From: Alphaproteobacteria bacterium UBA6347
GTDB lineage: Bacteria; Pseudomonadota; Alphaproteobacteria; CAAGCB01; CAG-977
Direction: 5' to 3'
NCBI GenBank assembly: GCA_002440235.1
Contig: DJRZ01000053.1
Location: forward strand, 33,461 to 40,030
DNA length: 6,570 bases
Below, piece after piece: positions 6,267-6,570 of this stretch. The notes under the pieces were generated by a model. That model was given only the letters and a program-made list of their open reading frames with translations, had not been told where the DNA came from and searched no databases. The position numbers and the translations under genes were made by a program. Numbering within the stretch: position 1 is the first letter of the stretch; each line of letters starts with the position of its first letter.

Positions 6267-6570
6267 GCTTCGAGGAAAAGCTGGACGTCGTTCTCGCCCG
6301 CAACGACGAACTGGAATCCCTGCTGGGGTCGGGAACGGGCGTCGACGGCGACACGTTTGTCAAGCTTTCCAAGGAACTGGCGGGACTGAAAGACATCGTC
6401 GCCGCGATTCGGGACTATAAAAATGTATTGGCGGATACGGACGGCGCGCAGGCGCTGCTGGACGATCCGGAAACGGACGACGAAATGCGGGCGATGGCGC
6501 GCGACGAAATCCACGCCGCCAAGGAAAAACTGCCGGAATTGGAAAAGCGGCTGAAAATCCTGTTGCTGCC
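6263..6570 (+). CDS. prfA: Peptide chain release factor 1, N-terminal part (partial)
   Basis: The frame from the ATG at 6263 stays open to the window's end, giving 102 complete codons. The product begins MSFEEKLDVVLARNDELESL and continues with DTFVKLSKELAGLKDIVAAI, MARDEIHAAKEKLPELEKRL and KILLLP. This is the charged helical N-terminal domain of bacterial RF1; the LLLP boundary normally precedes the D-x-N-D region of the next domain. The codon-recognition (PxT) and GGQ motifs lie beyond the window. RF1 releases peptides at UAA and UAG; the N-terminal end distinguishes RF1 from RF2 only by resemblance, but hisS-prfA order also favours RF1. The start lies in an ATGA overlap with the hisS stop, with a GGGGG run (6250-6254) eight nucleotides before it. 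In related genomes prmC, the RF methyltransferase, often follows. Confidence 0.93.
   Translation, partial: MSFEEKLDVVLARNDELESLLGSGTGVDGDTFVKLSKELAGLKDIVAAIRDYKNVLADTDGAQALLDDPETDDEMRAMARDEIHAAKEKLPELEKRLKILLL

Noticed and set aside
1..6570. Frequent GACGTC/CGACG motifs throughout the window
   Set aside because: They follow from the genome's preference for GAC (Asp) and GTC (Val) codons and occur inside conserved genes, so no repeat family or uptake signal is needed to explain them.
1..6570. Search for tRNA/rRNA genes, CRISPR repeats, insertion sequences, phage or toxin-antitoxin genes
   Set aside because: Almost every base is accounted for by conserved housekeeping genes, and no suitable repeats or folded RNA patterns were seen in the only substantial gap (469-622).

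Overview
The window looks like a housekeeping stretch of an alphaproteobacterial chromosome, probably near the Rhodospirillales or a related uncultured lineage. The evidence is a GC-rich sequence with GC-ending codons, close-packed genes, and the order lysC ... rodZ-like / ispG / hisS / prfA, which as far as I recall is common in Rhodospirillales-type genomes, with comF nearby. The protein motifs also fit, for example the CPTCAR form of the IspG cluster motif. The taxonomic call is inference from motif style and gene order; no search was run.

Layout. Positions 2-109 (+) are the last 35 codons of a ComF-family phosphoribosyltransferase. A 120-residue cupin of the phosphomannose-isomerase type lies on the minus strand (106-468), and its stop codon overlaps the comF stop in one TTAA. 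Positions 469-622 are an AT-rich divergent intergenic region with several short dyads and a likely promoter for the rightward genes. From 623 to the end lies one tightly packed rightward series: lysC (aspartate kinase), a FabK/nitronate-monooxygenase-family flavoprotein, a RodZ-like membrane HTH protein, ispG, hisS, and the N-terminal third of prfA, which runs off the window. Gaps are 1, 18 and 10 nt, followed by overlaps of 1 and 4 nt, so the six genes very likely form a single operon.

How the genes fit together. LysC opens the aspartate pathway to lysine, threonine, methionine and diaminopimelate. If the flavoprotein is truly FabK, it completes fatty-acid elongation. RodZ links MreB to the membrane in cell elongation. 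IspG makes the isoprenoid precursor used for undecaprenyl phosphate and quinones. HisS and PrfA are translation factors. Four of the six genes can therefore be read as envelope-growth functions joined to translation functions, although this is an inference.

No RNA gene, mobile element, CRISPR array or obviously new system is visible. The points most worth a second look are the identity of the flavoprotein, the dyad-rich intergenic region, and the canonical-type HisRS.
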